Assembly: GCA_946406115.1 (NCBI GenBank)
Contig: OX291557.1
Span: forward strand, 23,344,501 to 23,408,500
DNA length: 64,000 nt
DNA from: Apoda limacodes
Lineage: Eukaryota > Arthropoda > Insecta > Lepidoptera > Limacodidae
Direction: 5' to 3'
A program made the position numbers and the translations under genes. Below the pieces are notes generated by a model. The model had not been told where the DNA came from and ran no database searches. It saw nothing but the letters and a program-made list of their open reading frames with translations. This document shows, piece after piece, positions 1-10,669 of the stretch. Position 1 is the stretch's first letter. Each line of letters starts with the position of its first letter.

Positions 1-695
1 GTACTAGTTTTACTTATAAATTTTATTATTTTTATGAATTATTAACTTATTCTTTATTTAGCTTCTGGGTTATATGTTTTAAGCATTAAAAGTCACCTTT
101 ATAAAACATTTACAGTTAATAATATTAATATTTATGCAAATTTTCAATCTTTTGAAATTTTTGTTTACTTTTGTATTTAACTACTAATTTGAACTTTATT
201 TTAAGAATAAGTGTTACGTAACTCTTTTCTAATGTTCATAGTTATTTTGTCCGCCGCCTTCAACTAAACGTGGGAAATAGTTTATATTTCTTGCTCTTTT
301 CTTTTAATACGTTATTTTTAAGATAAACAAGGTAAGTAAAATATTATGGTTTTTACAAATATGAAGTTACTATGAGAAACACCACCAGTATAACTTGAGC
401 TCTGGACTTTTTGTATGCATTTCCAGACTCAAGTGTCCAATGACTGTGTGAAACTTACAATTTTAATTCAAGTTAACTTTTTATGTTACTTAATAATATT
501 TTGGTTAAATACATTTGTTTCATACTGATTGCATAACATTTATACTCATTATTATGAAATACGGGTCTTTATTTAATGTATTAAAAATGATTTACTACAG
601 TACAAGTAACTGACTCTAGCATTTACGCAAAAAAAATCTTGAAAGACAGACATACGGGCAGTAAAGTGCTTCTATACATCCTATCCCAGGTGGGT
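1..695. other. AT-rich stretch, nothing recognised
   Basis: No open frame of note and no repeat or RNA that I can name. Composition is typical of the AT-rich background of the window. Confidence 0.5.
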
Positions 696-1012
696 TCGTT
701 TTTACTTTTAGAAGTATTTTGCCGTGGTATAATCTTATATTGACACATAAACATACTACCTAATTATGTACAACAGATACTGAAAATCTTCCTTGAAGCG
801 CCTCTTTTCCCAAATTTCCGAAGTTATGCGCGTTCCATTTCTTTCCATCGGAATGATTTATTCCCGAGAAACTCTCGAAGCAGTATTCTGTTCTGTTACC
901 CAGGACATCTTTATGTTTTAAATGTGTATAAAAATTTGATTCAAATCTTTTCAGCCGCCTATGATTAAACCTTCAAATATTTTTACAAACCTGCTTAACA
1001 TATCCTGCCCGA
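696..1012. repeat. left copy of a ~315-bp direct repeat
   Basis: This segment is repeated in the same orientation at 2021-2334, at roughly 75-80 percent identity by eye. Shared blocks include the phrase GAAGCGCCTCTTTTCC, the phrase GAAGCAGTATTCTGT and a TTTGATTCAAATC block near the end. Similarity starts at CGTTTTTAC and stops at ATCCTGCC in both copies. The pair could be a dispersed repeat present twice, a local duplication, or degraded terminal repeats of a small element. No coding capacity was seen. Confidence 0.7.
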
Positions 1013-1549
1013 CGTATTTGCTCCCTGAACTATTACTTTTTACCTTATTACCTTAAAAGAAAATTACCTTCTATAAGAATACCTTTTTTCAACAGACAAA
1101 TGAGGCTTACATTATATTGCGTCTAAGAAAATAAACGGTCGACCCAGATTACTGTAAAACTTTCATAGCCCTCCGCGTCCATAAACTGGTGTTTGTTGTG
1201 TGTAGGCAAAATGGATGATGCCGTTCCATCAGCCCTTAAAGTGAAGTAACTGCGGTGCGTGTTTCTCGGTGCAGTCACACTTAATTAGTTTATTTGGTCA
1301 GCGTTCAGACGCTTCATCCAGGTTAATAAGGCCGACTATTCGCGGACACCCATAATCGTAAATACTGGCAAACAGCTGTGAAGTAATAATTTGCGGCAAG
1401 TACCTCAAGTTGTTACAATTTCTGTGGTTGTCACTTTCTACCTTTGTTTTTATTTTGCAGAAAAGAGACAGGTACTTGCTGCGAATTAGCTTTGTCCCTT
1501 TCTAAAAAATAGTCAATTTTCTGATCTACTGCGCAGTCCATAGAACAGA
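1013..1549. other. unassigned spacer between direct repeat and SINE
   Basis: No gene or known repeat seen. It lies inside the interval bounded by the two direct repeat copies. Confidence 0.4.
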
Positions 1550-1818
1550 TTCCTTATCAGCCACTGTTGAGGCACGGCCTATCCTCACTGAGGACGATTT
1601 TGGCTATAGTCCACACGCGGGCCAAGTGCGGATTGTGGAATGCACATGCGTTTTATTTTTTGACATATGCAGGTTTCCTCACGATGTTTCCATTGCCAAA
1701 AAGCTAGTGGTTTGAATAATCAATGTACTTGAGAAATTAAGAAAAGACTCATTGATACACGCCGGTCTCGAACTTTTGCCACGCAAAGTGAAATCGGAAC
1801 CCTTTGGCCACCACCGAC
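1550..1818 (-). mobile_element. tRNA-derived SINE, family 1, minus strand
   Basis: Read on the minus strand, it begins with a tRNA-like head (GGTCGGTGGTGGCC, then a B-box-like TTCGAGACC). The body follows: CACTAGCTTTTTGGCA, an ATCGTGAGGAAACCTGCA block, then CCACAATCCGCACTTGGCCC and a GTGAGGATAGGCCGTGCC block. The same order occurs at 35025, 47990 and 54378. This is the general layout of lepidopteran SINEs such as those described from Helicoverpa. It has no coding capacity; mobilisation would depend on a LINE reverse transcriptase. Confidence 0.85.
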
Positions 1819-2020
1819 ACAATCGAACCAGATTATAGAACTCGAAGTTTTTGCCCACAAAGTGTCCGAGCTCACCAAAACTTCATTTTCGATCATTTCG
1901 TTGCATATTATTTGCATTATTAAGTGTTTTCTACACTCGTGCCGAACAAAGACCGTGTGAACCCGACTAAATAGTCCTTACTTTCATACCAATATCTCTA
2001 CCAGTCTCTGTCTGATGGCA

Positions 2021-2334
2021 CGTTTTTACCTTTTTGAAGTATCTACTCTGCTTTGGTATAATCTTATGTTGAAACATAAACATACTACGTATGTAGAATA
2101 GATACTGAAAATTCTTCTTGAAGCGCCTCTTTTCCAAACTTTCCAAAGTAATTCGCGTTCCATTACTTCCTATTGGAAAAATGTATTCCCGGGGAACTGT
2201 CGAAGCAGTATTCTGTGCTGTAGTCCAAGGTATGTTCTGAGCGTCTGTTGAATTTGATTCAAATCCTTTTAGCCGTCAATTAATAATGAACAAACCTCCA
2301 AACATTTTTACAATGTTGCTTTAGAATATCCTGC
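2021..2334. repeat. right copy of a ~315-bp direct repeat
   Basis: Partner of 696-1012, same orientation. Together the copies enclose about 1.0 kb that includes the SINE at 1550. No TG...CA ends and no primer-binding site could be seen, so an LTR reading is not supported. Confidence 0.7.
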
Positions 2335-2939
2335 CAGAGCTGCAGGGGTATCAATTTTACTTGGGCGCACTTAGGCGGTTTTTTTTATATCTTTAATAAA
2401 ATAAAAGTTGATTCTTTGAGTTTTTGTTGTGGTCAATGGCTCCGAAAAACATGCCGGTTTTGAGGTAAGGTTTTTTTTGATTCTGGTTTGTGCCTGGCCC
2501 GGGGAAAGACTTACCACCTATCACTTGTGTGAGACGGAATTCTATCGGCGAAACGTTGGATGTTACGAGCATCCATTCGTAACATCTTCGACCATCCCTT
2601 CAGGGATTAACATCGTAATGATATTTTATGTTTAGTAATAAGAGTATGGTTGGAGTACTCGTATAGTTTTTAAATTTCAACTATGGCGTTAATTGGATTG
2701 CTATAAATACTGAACTAGTACTTTTACTGTAACTTCTTTTACATATCTTTTAAAGATGTTAATAGGGTTCGAAACTTAAAACTATTTATCTGCATAAAAC
2801 TGCTAAAAGAAGGCGATTTTTGCGGATTATACGGTTTTAATATAGGTACTACATAAATCATGCCTAATTTAAGTAATTGATTAAAGGCGTCATCTTGAAG
2901 AACTCATTTTCTTAAACAATAATATGGCAATTACGGTCA
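2335..2939. other. unassigned AT-rich spacer
   Basis: Short open frames only; nothing recognised. Confidence 0.4.
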
Positions 2940-3170
2940 TTTAGTAAGTAATTAGGCAATTAGTCACAATCCGCATTCATCAGGGAGCTGGTATCGTGAC
3001 TGCTATTTTGGGATTTACCCTGAGGTAATTGTCGTGGCTCCACGAGCTTAATCACGTTAAGTGTCTGGATAACTTAATGTGTTGTGGCTTTTCTTGGGAA
3101 TAGACACTTGCCCTTAGCCGTCCTCGTTTTTAATAGCTTACTAGCTTCTTCACACGAATTCGTCAGTGGT
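2940..3170 (+). repeat. dispersed repeat, copy 1
   Basis: Shares an ordered set of phrases with 29005-29170: GCTGGTATCGTGACTGCTAT against TCTGGTATCATGGTTTCTGT, then a CGAGCTTAATC block, then GTGTCTGG. Both copies have the same orientation. It resembles a repeat common in lepidopteran genomes, but I cannot name the class. Confidence 0.5.
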
Positions 3171-3442
3171 TCTGTCCATTCCTGCAAAATATCGTAGTTT
3201 TTATACCTTTAAATTTTATCCCCTATTTCACTATCTACGAGTAGATTTTAAAAAACGGTGAAAAACTTCAATAATAATTAGACGTCATAAAAGTGGCCCT
3301 GTAACGTAAAAGGCTCGACTAAAAAAGTAATTTGCAAAATTCATACCCTCAGGGAGTAAACCTCTTGTTCAAAGTTTTTTTGGAAATCCTTAAAAAAAAA
3401 TGGTTTTAGGACTTAAGTTTATAAATTAAGATTGATGTGTTT

Positions 3443-3811
3443 CAGTCCCGTTTTTTACCTTTTGGGTACGGGACTCTATTACTAAGACTCCGCTGTCCGT
3501 CCGTCCGTCCGTCCGTCAGTCTGTCACCAGGCTGTATCTCATGAACCGTGATAGTTAGACAGTTAAAATTTTCACAGAAGATGTATTTCGATTGCCGCTA
3601 TATCAAAAAATACTAAAAAACAGAATAAAATAAATACTATCAAGCAGACAATTAAAATATTCACAGAATATTGAGTTAGATATTCACTTGGAAAATAAAT
3701 AATTAAATTATAATAAATCAAAAATTTAAGGGGGTTCCACACAAAAAACGTGATATTTTTGTTGTTTTTTATAAATAATGGTTAGGAACCCTTCGTGCGC
3801 AAGTCTGACTT
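3443..3811 (+). repeat. abundant lepidopteran-type dispersed repeat (family A), near full length
   Basis: Starts near TTTTGGGTACGGGACTC and ends at CCTTCGTGCGCAAGTCTGAC. Between them are a (GTCC)n microsatellite at about 3495-3513, the block CACCAGGCTGTATCTCATGA, and an ACAGTTAAAATTTTCACAG block. Further copies lie at 6968, 29453, 43092, 44219 and 46295. It has no coding capacity. The class is uncertain: no tRNA-like head, and no terminal inverted repeat that I could see. Confidence 0.75.
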
Positions 3812-3880
3812 AAGGGTCCCTTATGCCAAATATCATATTTCTAGACCAAACGGTTTGAGCTGTGCGTTGATGGGTCAGTT
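3812..3880 (+). repeat. tail of another dispersed repeat
   Basis: Contains GTTTGAGCTGTGCGTTGATG followed by a GTCAGT motif. A similar tail occurs at about 11670-11710. It abuts the end of the family A copy. Confidence 0.4.
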
Positions 3881-4373
3881 AATTTATTTTTTTATTGTAT
3901 GTGTTGAGATCAAAGGCTTAGTCACAATGACTATAGGCACTCAATGTCAATATTTAAGATACAGTTTAGATTTAACTAATGTTGACAAAGATATAGGTAC
4001 ATGCAATGAAATAAATAAAACCTACATAAGATTAAAAAAAAAAAAGAAAAAAAAAAGTATGCAGTAAATATGTATGCCAATTTAATACAATCAGAAAATA
4101 AGCAACTGATTATAAAAAATACATAGGTACAGAAACAGCGTTTATTTGCCTAACGCATTTTTAATAATGGAAGATGTCAGGTCCACACGGGTGTACCTAA
4201 ATAAATTTCAATTATGTAACAAATTAGTTATAACTTTGAGGTTTCAAATTATTTAAAACTTGTACATTTGTCTGGAATGCATGTCAGGTACAATATTTTT
4301 TGTTGCGTTTGAACCTTTTGGGACGAGCGAACTTTCTTAGAAATTATTAATTAACAGATGGTCGGTTCTGAGA

Positions 4374-5017
4374 TGTTGTCGCTATGTCTTGCGGCATGAT
4401 GCATCAACGCGCCAAAATTCAAGAGCGAGAAAGACGTACAAGTGCGTACGAGATAGATGATTCGCGTAAGGGATGGTTTTCGCATGGTTATAAGAATAAG
4501 AGATTTACGGGCTTATTGCAAAGGCGATAAGGCCGAATAACACTAACGTATTATTGAGAGTTACAGCTTTACTCCGACACAAGGGTGCGCCAGCGCATTG
4601 CAGAAGGAATGCGGAAATCGTTGCTTAACTAAAGTAAGGCTAACGCGGGGGCAGTGAAGATGAGACTAAAGTAAGGCTAACACGTGGGCAGTCAAAAGAG
4701 ACGCAAAGAGGAGGAACACGCGAAGGGGGAATTTGAGATTTAATTTGTGAGAGTATAACGTGTTAACGTATGGAGACCTTTGTTCAAAGCTAAGTATAAC
4801 TGCATAATTGCAAATTCTAGCAAACTAGTTTGAAATGTTCTCAATCCTTAATTGTTTCTAATCGAGTTTCCAATAATGACGTAGATTTCGTATCTTGCGC
4901 AAAGATATATTTAAATTCATTAAATCTTGAACTTATTTGAGTTATAAAAGTAGATATTGCTTAGAAGATCACTCTTTGGAAATATTGTGTGTATTAACCC
5001 TGTTTATTTCAGCAACA
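4374..5017 (+). mobile_element. possible LTR of an LTR retrotransposon (partial element)
   Basis: The 644-bp segment begins TGTTG and ends CAACA, a short inverted terminus of the TG...CA type. It is less AT-rich than its surroundings in the first 370 bp and has a TATAAA-like box near 4944. Just after the end, GGTTCGGAGAG (5032-5042) could be part of a primer-binding site. No second LTR, no matching 5-bp target duplication and no gag or pol frame were found, so this would be a relic. The call rests on end structure only. Confidence 0.35.
4628..4701 (+). repeat. two-copy 37-bp tandem duplication
   Basis: Two adjacent units start ACTAAAGTAAGGCTAAC at 4628 and 4665 and differ at a few positions. 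It lies inside the LTR candidate, so it may be an enhancer-like duplication, as many LTRs carry. Confidence 0.6.
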
Positions 5018-6425
5018 CATTTTATATCATAGGTTCGGAGAGCCCATCCTAACCCGTAATTTAATTAACGTAAATAACTACTCGACACTTATTGTAATTT
5101 TGTGAGAGATTTTGTTTGTTTCTAAGTGTCGTATTTTCAGACTGTAACGTAGTTTGGTCTAGATAGTCCTTGTGTAAAAAAGGAAAGCGCTGTTCGGAAA
5201 GGCCTTTCTGGATTGAGGGTGATTGACATTTACCATCTTCGGTCAACCATTGGGCAAGTCTTACTTTCTGATCTCTGAAGCCTAAACTTCGTGGAACAGA
5301 AATTACGACTTTGGAGACAAGGAAAGGACTATCTACTTTCCCAAAAGGGAGATTTTTATTTTGCAGCAGACAACGTCTTTTATGTTCAAAATATATACAC
5401 TTTATCTCATCAATTCCAGGTCTTTTACGCAAGGACAACCTAACGGAGGGACGAAGGTGGACAACACGCGGCACAGTGGCAGAGCAAAGGTGATATTGGC
5501 GAACGCGCTAGGAATCCACAGACTTGTAAAATTTCTACGGCTAAATTCGGTAATGTTTTCCTGTACCTATATTAATAAATGTTCACGTACATATCACAAG
5601 TCTTTTACTAAGCTATAGGCTAGGGATTTAAGAAGGGGGACCTCACAAAGAATATGAAAGTCACAGCATAGTCTAACTGTGGACTACAGTACGCAGTATG
5701 TACCGAGGGTTTCGTTTACATACAATAGGATATTTGCTACTTATTAGATTAGCTAAATTTTAAATAGGTATTTTTAAAGTTTGTTAAAAAAGGTTGTATT
5801 TTAATACTAGCTTATTGTTAAACTGTTTCTAATAAATTTTGATACTTATTTAAACTCTAAATTATTTATGATTCTCTCAAACTTTGGAGTTCAGCCCCTG
5901 CCCCTTTCTTTGAAACTTTGCGTTTGCGAGTCACCCATTTCCCTAAATGATTTGCCATGAGTAAAAAATTAAAACTTCTAAAGTGCCAGTTCTTCATAAT
6001 TTTTTCAGATCACTTTTGGTGAACCTTTTGTGTTGTCGCTCAAGCTAACTGTAAACTTGCGTAGTTAACACATTGTTAAAAGCTTTTCGTCCAAAAAATA
6101 AAAAAAACGGCATATTGTATACTCATTAAGTCAGGGTTCCGTAAATTGATAATTATTGCAGATATCTGAAAAACTTTTGAACCAATTTAAAACATAAAGA
6201 ATTAAAGAAAGCCAATTTTTTTAATTTTTAGATTTCTCTTAAGTGCATTACTTTTTTTACTTCCCCCTAAATAGTATGCACTTGAGAGAAAAAAAAAACT
6301 TAAAAACTTTAAATGCATATAGATATATGCCTTGGGATGTATGACCTATCCAAAGAAACCCCACACAATAGGGTGGACCTAAATTTTTTTCATCCCTCAG
6401 TTTACTGTATCAACAGCTACCCATT
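5018..6425. other. unassigned region with one 137-codon minus-strand frame
   Basis: A minus-strand frame at 5061-5474 is longer than expected by chance in AT-rich DNA, but shows no domain that I recognise and starts on GTG rather than ATG. It overlaps shorter plus-strand frames. Without homology I do not call it a gene. The rest is AT-rich with A and T runs. Confidence 0.35.
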
Positions 6426-6506
6426 GCTAGCCGCACACTTGACAATAATTTCCTACAATTTATGGCACCGCACACTAGACAGTATTGTCAATATTCATTG
6501 ACAATC
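6426..6506. repeat. short repeat related to the palindrome at 7780
   Basis: Begins GCTAGCCGCACAC and contains AGTATTGTCAATATTC, both also found in the inverted repeat at 7780-7881. The right-hand inverted end is not preserved. Confidence 0.45.
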
Positions 6507-6967
6507 AAAGAGAACCCACGGTTAAAAATACTGGATTGGAAAATAATCTACATATTTCTAGGTAGATTGAGTTTAATGAACTCCCCTTTTATGCTTTTCT
6601 TTTAATTTGTCCTTGGCAAATTTAATTTTAATTTTAAATATCGAGCAATTTGTTTATCAGCTTGCTTCTAAGGATACCGTAGTCAGACGGCAAAACCGAA
6701 AACCTTATAGCTTCATCATGTCGATCCTTGCATACGTCACAACCTTAAAATGTCGGGCATTTTTCTTCTGTTTCGGACACCATATAATAAAGTCAAGATG
6801 CAAAAACTTAAGTGTAAATCTTTACATCACTTCACACATGAGTTCTTAGAATCTGTAATAAAAAACACAATAGTAGAATTTTATTAATACTTTGACAAAA
6901 GTATCTTAAACAATCGTTTTTAAGTATCCGCAATAATTGTAATACCAAACGAAGTTGTTCGGTTATT

Positions 6968-7040
6968 AGGGTTACGTACCCAAAGGGTAGAAAACGGGAC
7001 CGGGACCGTCCGTACGTTTGTCACCAGGCTGTATCTCATT
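6968..7040 (+). repeat. fragment of dispersed repeat family A
   Basis: Carries GGGTTACGTACCCAAAGGG and CACCAGGCTGTATCTCAT, the first part of the family A consensus seen at 3443. The rest is missing. Confidence 0.65.
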
Positions 7041-7184
7041 ACTTACTTCGTCACAACAATTTAACTCATTATTTAGGACACGTTCTCTTTTAAATTCTTT
7101 TGACTGTTCTCTTTTCGTAAAGGGAAATTGTCGACGTTATTTTCGTCTTCTATTTTAAACTAAAAAGATGTTCATCCAGTCTCT

Positions 7185-7345
7185 TCCTATTTTCAACCGA
7201 CTTCAAAAATGGAGAACCTTCGATCTCCGGGTCACTGGGAGAACCGATTTTGATGATCCTTTTTTTATTGGAAAGCGGGTGCTTACCGTGTAGTCTCATT
7301 TCAATTTGGTCCAGTTCTGACAATAGCATCCATGAGAAAACCATA
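7185..7345. repeat. dispersed repeat with AACCGACTTC motif
   Basis: Contains CAACCGACTTCAAAAATGGA and, further on, a GAAAGCGGGTGCTTACCG block. Both belong to a repeat widespread in lepidopteran DNA. The 64-codon minus frame across it looks incidental. Confidence 0.4.
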
Positions 7346-7436
7346 TATGTATGTATGTTGATGTTTGTTGAATTTTGTTACGAGTATTGATGCTTTTAGT
7401 GTACGTCTTTTAATTCGTCACTAAAAATTGAAAAAC

Positions 7437-7666
7437 AAAAACTTTTGACCAAAAAAAAACAACCGGCTTCAAATAGATGCACTAAAAAATTAAAAATAAT
7501 AAGTTATATCCAAAAATCTGATCTAAATTACAGTTTGAAGTTGGTGTCTATGTGCCTAACAATTTATAACACACTTAACTTACAGATTTTTGGAAATGAG
7601 TAATTATTTTTCCCTTTTTCGTGCATCATTTTGAAGCCGGTTGTTTTTTTTTGTTAAAAAGTTTTT
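7437..7666. mobile_element. 230-bp inverted-repeat element (MITE-like)
   Basis: The left arm AAACTTTTGACCAAAA...CAACCGGCTTCAAA (from 7437) is repeated inverted at the right end, which runs from the TTTTGAAGCCGG block to GTTAAAAAGTTTTTA (to 7666). Arms are about 46 bp and about 85 percent matched. It has no coding capacity and no clear target duplication. Confidence 0.6.
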
Positions 7667-7779
7667 ATTTGAATATTTTGCTTCTGTAAAAACAACACGG
7701 TTGACTTTATTTTTATCTTCCAATAGAAATTTCCACTTCCAAAACAAGGACGTTTACCTGCTCTGAATTTGATATTGTC

Positions 7780-7881
7780 GCTAGCCGCACATAATGAATA
7801 ATATTGTCAGGATTCCTATTTACCCCACATATAACATACACATATATCTATTGTCAATATTACTGCGAGTGTGCGGCTAGC
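7780..7881. mobile_element. 102-bp palindromic element (MITE-like)
   Basis: Begins GCTAGCCGCAC and ends with its exact inverse, GTGCGGCTAGC. The match continues inward less perfectly through an AATATTG block. The flanks (GTC and CAT) show no target duplication. A related piece lies at 6426, and the MITE at 36694 has a similar GCCGCACAC end. Confidence 0.65.
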
Positions 7882-8735
7882 CATATTTTTTCTCTTACCA
7901 AACATTATGGCGGTTTACATAAGACACCATCTTGTAATATTTCATCAGAATCGATCAAAATATAGCGTTATCATGAAGGCTGAGACCAGAAATGGGAAAA
8001 TTTTATGAAAATAATTACCTTTTCAATTTGAAAATTTTAGGGAAATAATAATTTTGTATTAAAAATTTCAAGCTTAAAATATTTTAGTACTTAGTAAATC
8101 ATCAGAATCATAATAAGTGTTGTTTAGTATCATAATATTTTCACCTCAAACTTAAAATGTTCAGACATAAAATTTTATACATCTCATATGGACGGACATT
8201 ACCTATAAAGGTTCCGTTTTTGCAATTTGGCTACAAAACCCTAGAAACGGTAGGTATACTGAAATTTGACCTAATAATAAATTAACCTGATCTACATCCC
8301 ATACAGAGTTAACAATTTCGTTAAATATCCCTCATCATCAATTTGCCGGGAGCTACAAACCTCAGCTCGTAATACATTATACATTACGGCATCAAAGTGA
8401 ACCGCTTTATTAGGTCATACGCACACCTACATATAACATCAGTATGTATTCCGTGCAGACTTTTTGAACAATGATATAACTGCAAACAATAAAGGTTGTA
8501 AAATTATTTGAATAAAAATAAAAAAAGTTTTAATGTATTTTTTGCTTAAGATGAGCAACCTATTGTCTATTATAAACATTTTACGAGTACGTCATTAAAT
8601 AATCTCAAGTATGGGAAGTTGGTAATAACTGAAATTTATTGTGACGAAAAGCCGATTCTAATACGTGTTCGAACTACTAGCTAGCACGACTATACATATT
8701 ACCTACTGTGGTAAATAAAATAAATAAATAATATA
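7882..8735. other. unassigned AT-rich spacer
   Basis: Nothing recognised. Confidence 0.4.
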
Positions 8736-8806
8736 ACACACAGCGCCGTCTGGTCCCAAACTAAGCAAAGCTTTAACCAGGCAACGGATACAAATATATA
8801 CAGTTG
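8736..8806 (-). mobile_element. 3' fragment of tRNA-derived SINE, family 2
   Basis: Contains CACACAGCGCCGTCTGGT, then AAGCAAAGCTTTAACCAG and an ACGGATACAAATA block. This matches the distal part of the SINE copies at 31831 and 61908. The tRNA head is missing. Confidence 0.65.
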
Positions 8807-9427
8807 TTGACAATTAATTAGGGACACTTCGCTCTATGTTATTGGGAATTTTCTTTTAATCTGTGTATATAGCATATTCGAGAACTTTTGATACTCAGTT
8901 GGTACTTAAATGACACCACACTTAATTTCTCTTAAACAACTGCAAAATAATTATAATAAGTATAGATTAAATTTATTTATTTCTACATTTTTTGATGACG
9001 CTCTCAGACAACTAATTAGGTACACTTTAAATTAAAGCAGATGATCATATTAAAATTAAATAAACAGTAATAATTTTCCATTGCTATTATTAAAAGATTA
9101 TTTTAAATTGTTTTAATTGCAGTTCAGTTGGCTGTGTGATTGCCATTATTAGACGGCTATGCCTAAAAATGCAATATTTCGGTGCACAGTGCTTTATTTT
9201 CATTGCATTCACCTAAAAAGACTTCATTTTAAATATTTCATATTACTAATAAGAATACTTAGTAGTGAACAACAAAACATAATTACTAGTTAAATATTGC
9301 TTAATTTTAATTTTACCATAAATTTAAAAGTACATGTTATATTGAATAAGTACTATGTGTCCTTAATAAGTTGACCGCGACTGTATTTATACTTTTTTTT
9401 GTAAATACCAACATATTGAACACAGAA
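8807..9427. other. unassigned AT-rich spacer
   Basis: Nothing recognised. Confidence 0.4.
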
Positions 9428-9668
9428 AAACCCAAACAGTGCGGTTTCAAAGAAACTTCTTCCCGCGAACGCTTGGGTCGTGGAATAAGCTCCCAAGGTT
9501 TTCTCTAAGGATTTAAGTATGGGGTTCTTCAGGAAATAAGTTATTAGATTTTTTAAGGGTCGGAAACGCGCGAGTGATGCCCCAGGTGTTGCAAGCGTCC
9601 ATAGGCTGCTGTAACCGCTTACCACCAGGGGGGCCGCAGGCTTGTTTGCCACCACTAAGTTGGTAAAA
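9428..9668 (+). mobile_element. 3' end of a CR1/Jockey-type LINE, plus strand
   Basis: On the plus strand it encodes, with breaks, TVRFQRNFFPRTLG and then a run like LQASIGCCNRLPP. This matches the C-terminal reverse-transcriptase tail of the copy at 55148-55710, which reads TVRFQRNFLPRTVGLWNELP. The non-coding end CACCAGGGGGGCCGCAGGC, then GCTTGTTTGCCACC, is the typical 3' end of this family. It is 5'-truncated and broken. A minus-strand SINE head follows directly. Confidence 0.75.
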
Positions 9669-9679
9669 ACAAAGTTTAA

Positions 9680-9783
9680 AGACAAACGCAAATAATCAAT
9701 GTTTGTCTTGTACGGGATTCGAACCCACGGCCCTCGATTCAGAAGTCGGGTCATCACCAACTGAGCCATGGAGCTGACTAGTA
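9680..9783 (-). mobile_element. 5' part of tRNA-derived SINE, family 2
   Basis: The minus strand reads CCATGGCTCAGTTGGTGATG (A-box region), then a TTCTGAATCGAGGG block and GGTTCGAATCCC (B-box), followed by ACAAACATTG-type body sequence. The head looks like a tRNA, but the SINE body follows instead of a 3' acceptor end, so this is not called as a tRNA gene. It is truncated after the first body block. Confidence 0.75.
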
Positions 9784-10669
9784 TTACGGTGCTAATACTG
9801 GATAGGTTTCGATTTAATATCTGAGTCATAATTTTTAACAAGATAACGAATTTAGTTCACAGAAATTATAATATATAGACTCTCTCATGCAATATTTGGT
9901 CATAATTGTTAAAAGCATGAAATTTTTACTGTTGATAGGATATCGTGCGTTGATCATATTTCGAATTCGGTCACTGTGCGCGGAGAGAGGAGAGGGGGGG
10001 GGGGGGAGAGGTCCCGCTTGTAATTTTTTAATTGATCAGTTTATGCTACTGTGGCTTGTTTTGTATCATTTTTGCATAAAACAGACACGTTGAACTCATT
10101 TTTAGTGCATAATAGGTATGATTCCATTCAAAAAAATAAAAATAGTTTCATTAAATATTTATATTTTATCACATTTTTTTTTAATCTTGATGAATACAGA
10201 TTAAAAAAAAAACTATTATTAAGGTGTTTTAGTCTAATTTGTTTTTACAAATATAGTATATATTTTTATATATACTTCTTGGATACTTGTCTTAGAGCAA
10301 CATTCAGAAAAAAATCATGTTCACATCGAGCTAAAACAGCGTATATCGTCCACTGCGGAATTTCAGTGGTTAAGATAGAAAAAGTGTAACTTTATAATTG
10401 AATTAACTTTACATAAAGTTAAAAAAAATCTCATCAATACTCGTTTGTACCTCGTTATAAGTATAAATAAATTATTAAAAATCGCCGGCACAGAAGCAAA
10501 GTGCTGAACTATATTTGCACCGACCGGTACATCGTTTTGTACAAATGCACCGAATTAACTCCGCACATGAAGTTGCTGCCTCGGGGAGCGTGGTCCAAAG
10601 TGGCTGCTATTTGTCTGTGCCCATCCCTAACCAGAAGTTTCAGACATATCCGGAGCCTTGACTAGTGCT
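9784..10669. other. unassigned AT-rich spacer with a G-run
   Basis: Holds a run of 13 G at 9994-10006 inside a purine-rich stretch, which could hamper assembly. Several short frames here look incidental. Confidence 0.5.

Noticed and set aside
696..2334. LTR pair of a complete LTR retrotransposon
   Set aside because: No TG...CA ends, no primer-binding site, no gag or pol, and only about 1 kb inside.
5061..5474. 137-codon minus-strand frame
   Set aside because: No recognised motif, no ATG at the start, overlapped by other frames; kept only as a note in the region entry.
9709..9783. tRNA gene on the minus strand
   Set aside because: A-box and B-box are good, but the acceptor stem does not close and SINE body sequence follows, so it is a SINE head.
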